From positions 1 through 43,369 of the forward strand of contig JBCCQK010000009.1 in NCBI GenBank assembly GCA_039024375.1: a stretch of DNA of 43,369 nucleotides. The letters run 5' to 3'. Shown here piece by piece: positions 41,463-43,369 of this stretch. Position 1 is the stretch's first letter, and the number at the start of each line of letters is the position of its first letter. The notes below the pieces were generated by a model, which saw only the letters and a program-made list of their open reading frames with translations, was not told the DNA's origin and made no database searches. A program made the translations under genes and the position numbers. This DNA comes from JAFMDF01 sp039024375. GTDB lineage: Bacteria > Bacteroidota > Bacteroidia > Chitinophagales > Saprospiraceae.

Positions 41463-43163
41463 TTATAGCCGTCCCGCTTTCACTTCTCTGGCCGCATAAT
41501 CCGCTGCTCGAGCCGTCAAAGCCATAAACGTCAAAGAAGGATTCTGTACGCCCGTCGTTGTCATACATGCCCCATCCGTCACAAAAACGTTCGGACAATT
41601 GTGAAATTGGTTCCATTTGTTCAATAAGGAAGTAGCCGGGGCCCTACCCATTCGAACGCCACCCATTACGTGAATATCCAAGCCCGGTGCTTGGTGATTA
41701 TCGTTAGCTCGAATATTTTCACAGCCCGCAGCTTTTAGCATTGCTTCCCCTTGTTCTAAAAAGTCTTTTAATAACTTTTCATCATTTTCATCGTACCCTA
41801 TCGACGCAATCATCTGTGGGATACCCCAAGCATCAACTTTTTCTTTACTCAGTCGAAAGTGATTTTCTTTTTTAGGAATCGTTTCTCCTTGCATCATCAT
41901 ATAAACTGTCCATCCACCAGGTTGCGATAATTTTTCTTTGTAAGCAGCTCCAATTTGAGGACCGTCCACATTTCGCCCCCAACTACTTCGGGCGGCGGTG
42001 TAAAACGTCATGTACCCTCCGACAAAATCCATGTCCCTTTGCTTTACGTTTCGAAAGTTGGGTAACATGATAGAAGTTGGTCGCCTACCATAGTAATAGC
42101 TATTGAGGTTACCCGGGCGAGTTGCCGTTAAACTACCCCTATAATTATGAAATGCTACGTATTTCCCTAAAAGCCCATTGTCATTTCCCAAACCGTTCGG
42201 GAATCGTTTAGAGGTCGAATTGAGTAGTAGTAAATTAGTATTTTCCGCCGCAGCGTTAACAAAAATTATTCTAGCGTAATAGTATCGAACCTCTTTTGTC
42301 AAGCTGTCAATCACCTTTACTCCCGTAGCCTTTTTTTGCTCCTCATCGTACATAATGGAATGGACCACCGAGTCTGCCCGTAAAGTCAAATTTCCTGTTT
42401 TTTCTGCGGTCGGTAACGTAGAGGAATTAGAACTAAAATAAGCCCCATAAGGACAACCTCGATAGCATAAATTCCTCGCTTGACATTGGCCTCTGCCTTG
42501 CTCTCGATGAATTTCTCTCGGTTCCGTAAGGTGCGCACAACGACCAATAATGACATGACGGTCATTATAGGCTCTCATAATAGCCTCCGACATTTCTTTT
42601 TCTACCTTATTCATTTCCCATGGTGGCAAAAATTCACTATCGGGTAAAGTATCTAAGTTCTCTTTACTACCACTAATACCCACGAAGCGTTCTACATAGC
42701 TGTACCAATCGGCGATATCCTCGTACCCAATTGGCCAGTCGATTGCGTAGCCATCTCGCGTTGGATTTTCGAACTCATATTTACTCCATCGCTGAGTTTG
42801 TCGAGCCCAAGTCAAAGATTTACCACCCACTTGGTACCCTCTAATCCAATCAAAAGGCTTTTCTTGAATGTAAGGATGTTCCGTATCTTTCACAAAAAAA
42901 TGAGCCGTAGCCTCCTCGAAGGCATAACACCGAGAAACCACTGGATTCTCCGTCTTCATCTGTACCGTTTCTCTTCCTCTATTAGGAAAATCCCAAGGAT
43001 TACTAAAAGCGGTTGGATAGTCTCCAATATGCTTCACATCTCTGCCACGCTCTAAAACTAACGTTTTGAGTCCCTTTTCGCAAAGCTCTTTAGCTGCCCA
43101 TCCGCCACTAATTCCCGACCCAATAACGATTGCATCGAATGTATTTTCTTCACTTTTTTTCAT
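41463..43163 (-). CDS. GMC family oxidoreductase
   Basis: 566 residues. N-terminal FAD Rossmann motif FDAIVIGSGISGGWAAKELC (GSGxSG), then LVLERG. Typical GMC marks follow: YQVGGKSLTWARQTQRWS, a GRCAHLT/CQARNLCYRGCPYGAYF segment with clustered Cys as in the Bacteroidota branch, IIFVNAAAENTNLLLLNSTS, and the C-terminal HVMGGVRMGRAPATSLLN with the catalytic His and NVFVTDGACMTTTGVQNPSL with the Asn. No signal peptide is visible at the N-terminus, though many relatives are exported by Tat with a partner subunit that would lie upstream, outside the window. Oxidises alcohols or sugars. Its 3' end touches the repeat array. Confidence 0.92.
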   Translation of the reverse strand: MKKSEENTFDAIVIGSGISGGWAAKELCEKGLKTLVLERGRDVKHIGDYPTAFSNPWDFPNRGRETVQMKTENPVVSRCYAFEEATAHFFVKDTEHPYIQEKPFDWIRGYQVGGKSLTWARQTQRWSKYEFENPTRDGYAIDWPIGYEDIADWYSYVERFVGISGSKENLDTLPDSEFLPPWEMNKVEKEMSEAIMRAYNDRHVIIGRCAHLTEPREIHREQGRGQCQARNLCYRGCPYGAYFSSNSSTLPTAEKTGNLTLRADSVVHSIMYDEEQKKATGVKVIDSLTKEVRYYYARIIFVNAAAENTNLLLLNSTSKRFPNGLGNDNGLLGKYVAFHNYRGSLTATRPGNLNSYYYGRRPTSIMLPNFRNVKQRDMDFVGGYMTFYTAARSSWGRNVDGPQIGAAYKEKLSQPGGWTVYMMMQGETIPKKENHFRLSKEKVDAWGIPQMIASIGYDENDEKLLKDFLEQGEAMLKAAGCENIRANDNHQAPGLDIHVMGGVRMGRAPATSLLNKWNQFHNCPNVFVTDGACMTTTGVQNPSLTFMALTARAADYAAREVKAGRL

Positions 43164-43248
43164 CGTTTTTTATTTTAACTCAGTTCAATTATCCTTACTT
43201 CTTGACCAAAGGGAAACATCCATAAAACTATAATTTCATCGTAACTAC

Positions 43249-43369
43249 TTAGGTGCTATGGTATTTTGGTACTCTGGTTTTATGGTAGCGTCCGTTCTAA
43301 CGAGAAAATATTTCTTTTGAACAAGATTTTGTCCCATTAGTGGACTGCCATAAGACCAAAACACCCTAA
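43249..43369. repeat. Imperfect inverted repeat at the right edge
   Basis: GGTTTTATGGTAGCGTCC (43276-43293) is roughly inverted in GGACTGCCATAAGACC (43342-43357), and TTAGGTG (43249) pairs loosely with the CACCCTAA at the very end. The element may continue outside the window. No promoter box for the GMC gene was found here. Confidence 0.35.

Noticed and set aside
41206..41527. Two overlapping frames encoding similar peptides (FVVKN..TAALLLKSSVRP)
   Set aside because: The similarity comes from the tandem 109-bp DNA repeat, and the second frame runs antisense into the GMC gene; not genes.

Overview
The window looks like Bacteroidota chromosome, most probably from the Saprospiraceae/Lewinella side of the phylum. 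Two large secreted proteins end in type IX secretion (T9SS) sorting domains. There are many Cys-lipoproteins, a DUF6089 outer-membrane barrel, a GH65/pgmB pair, and promoter boxes of the Bacteroidota type TAnnTTTG (mostly TATCTTTG). No rRNA, tRNA, CRISPR array, phage or full insertion sequence is visible. The taxonomic call is inference from gene content.

Layout. 1-3.7 kb: the 3' part of a huge mosaic T9SS-secreted protein. 3.8-9.0 kb: a minus-strand block of M28 peptidase, a sugar-binding-like lipoprotein and a cut-off serine hydrolase, then a 12-copy helicase-associated (HA) repeat protein lying between two gene remnants. 9.1-12.8 kb: an SMP-30/strictosidine-synthase-like protein, a headless gene fragment and an S41 peptidase. 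13.1-16.4 kb: a translationally overlapping pair, a P-loop ATPase and a TPR protein with a P-loop-less NTPase-like head; this is the best candidate for an undescribed NLR-like signalling or conflict system. 16.9-19.6 kb: an FG-GAP T9SS protein convergent with an Rpn-family nuclease. 20.9-25.2 kb: PPOX-type flavoprotein, SDR, TetR regulator, amidohydrolase and a GNAT-like protein that has lost its acetyl-CoA loop. 25.6-30.4 kb: YigZ/IMPACT protein, SLC13 transporter and two lipoproteins. 30.5-33.7 kb: beta-phosphoglucomutase and GH65 disaccharide phosphorylase, forming a maltose-type phosphorolysis pathway to glucose 6-phosphate. 34.1-43.2 kb: a small lipoprotein, DUF6089 barrel, subtilase, Fur-family regulator, a tiny membrane protein with a structured leader, an FAD-dependent lipoprotein with an SLH-like tail, and a GMC oxidoreductase.

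The intergenic DNA is unusually rich in small repeats of several families: a ~65-bp dispersed repeat ending CTTTGTGGTAAAAAAT (seven copies, three of them in tandem), two MITE-like elements of 213 and 230 bp with perfect 18- and 19-bp terminal inverted repeats, hairpin clusters with GGGA/TCCC loops, REP-like palindromes, and 7-bp-period tandem repeats at gene edges. These, with three or four decayed gene fragments, suggest an actively rearranging accessory region. All functional calls come from motif recognition by eye; no database search was run.
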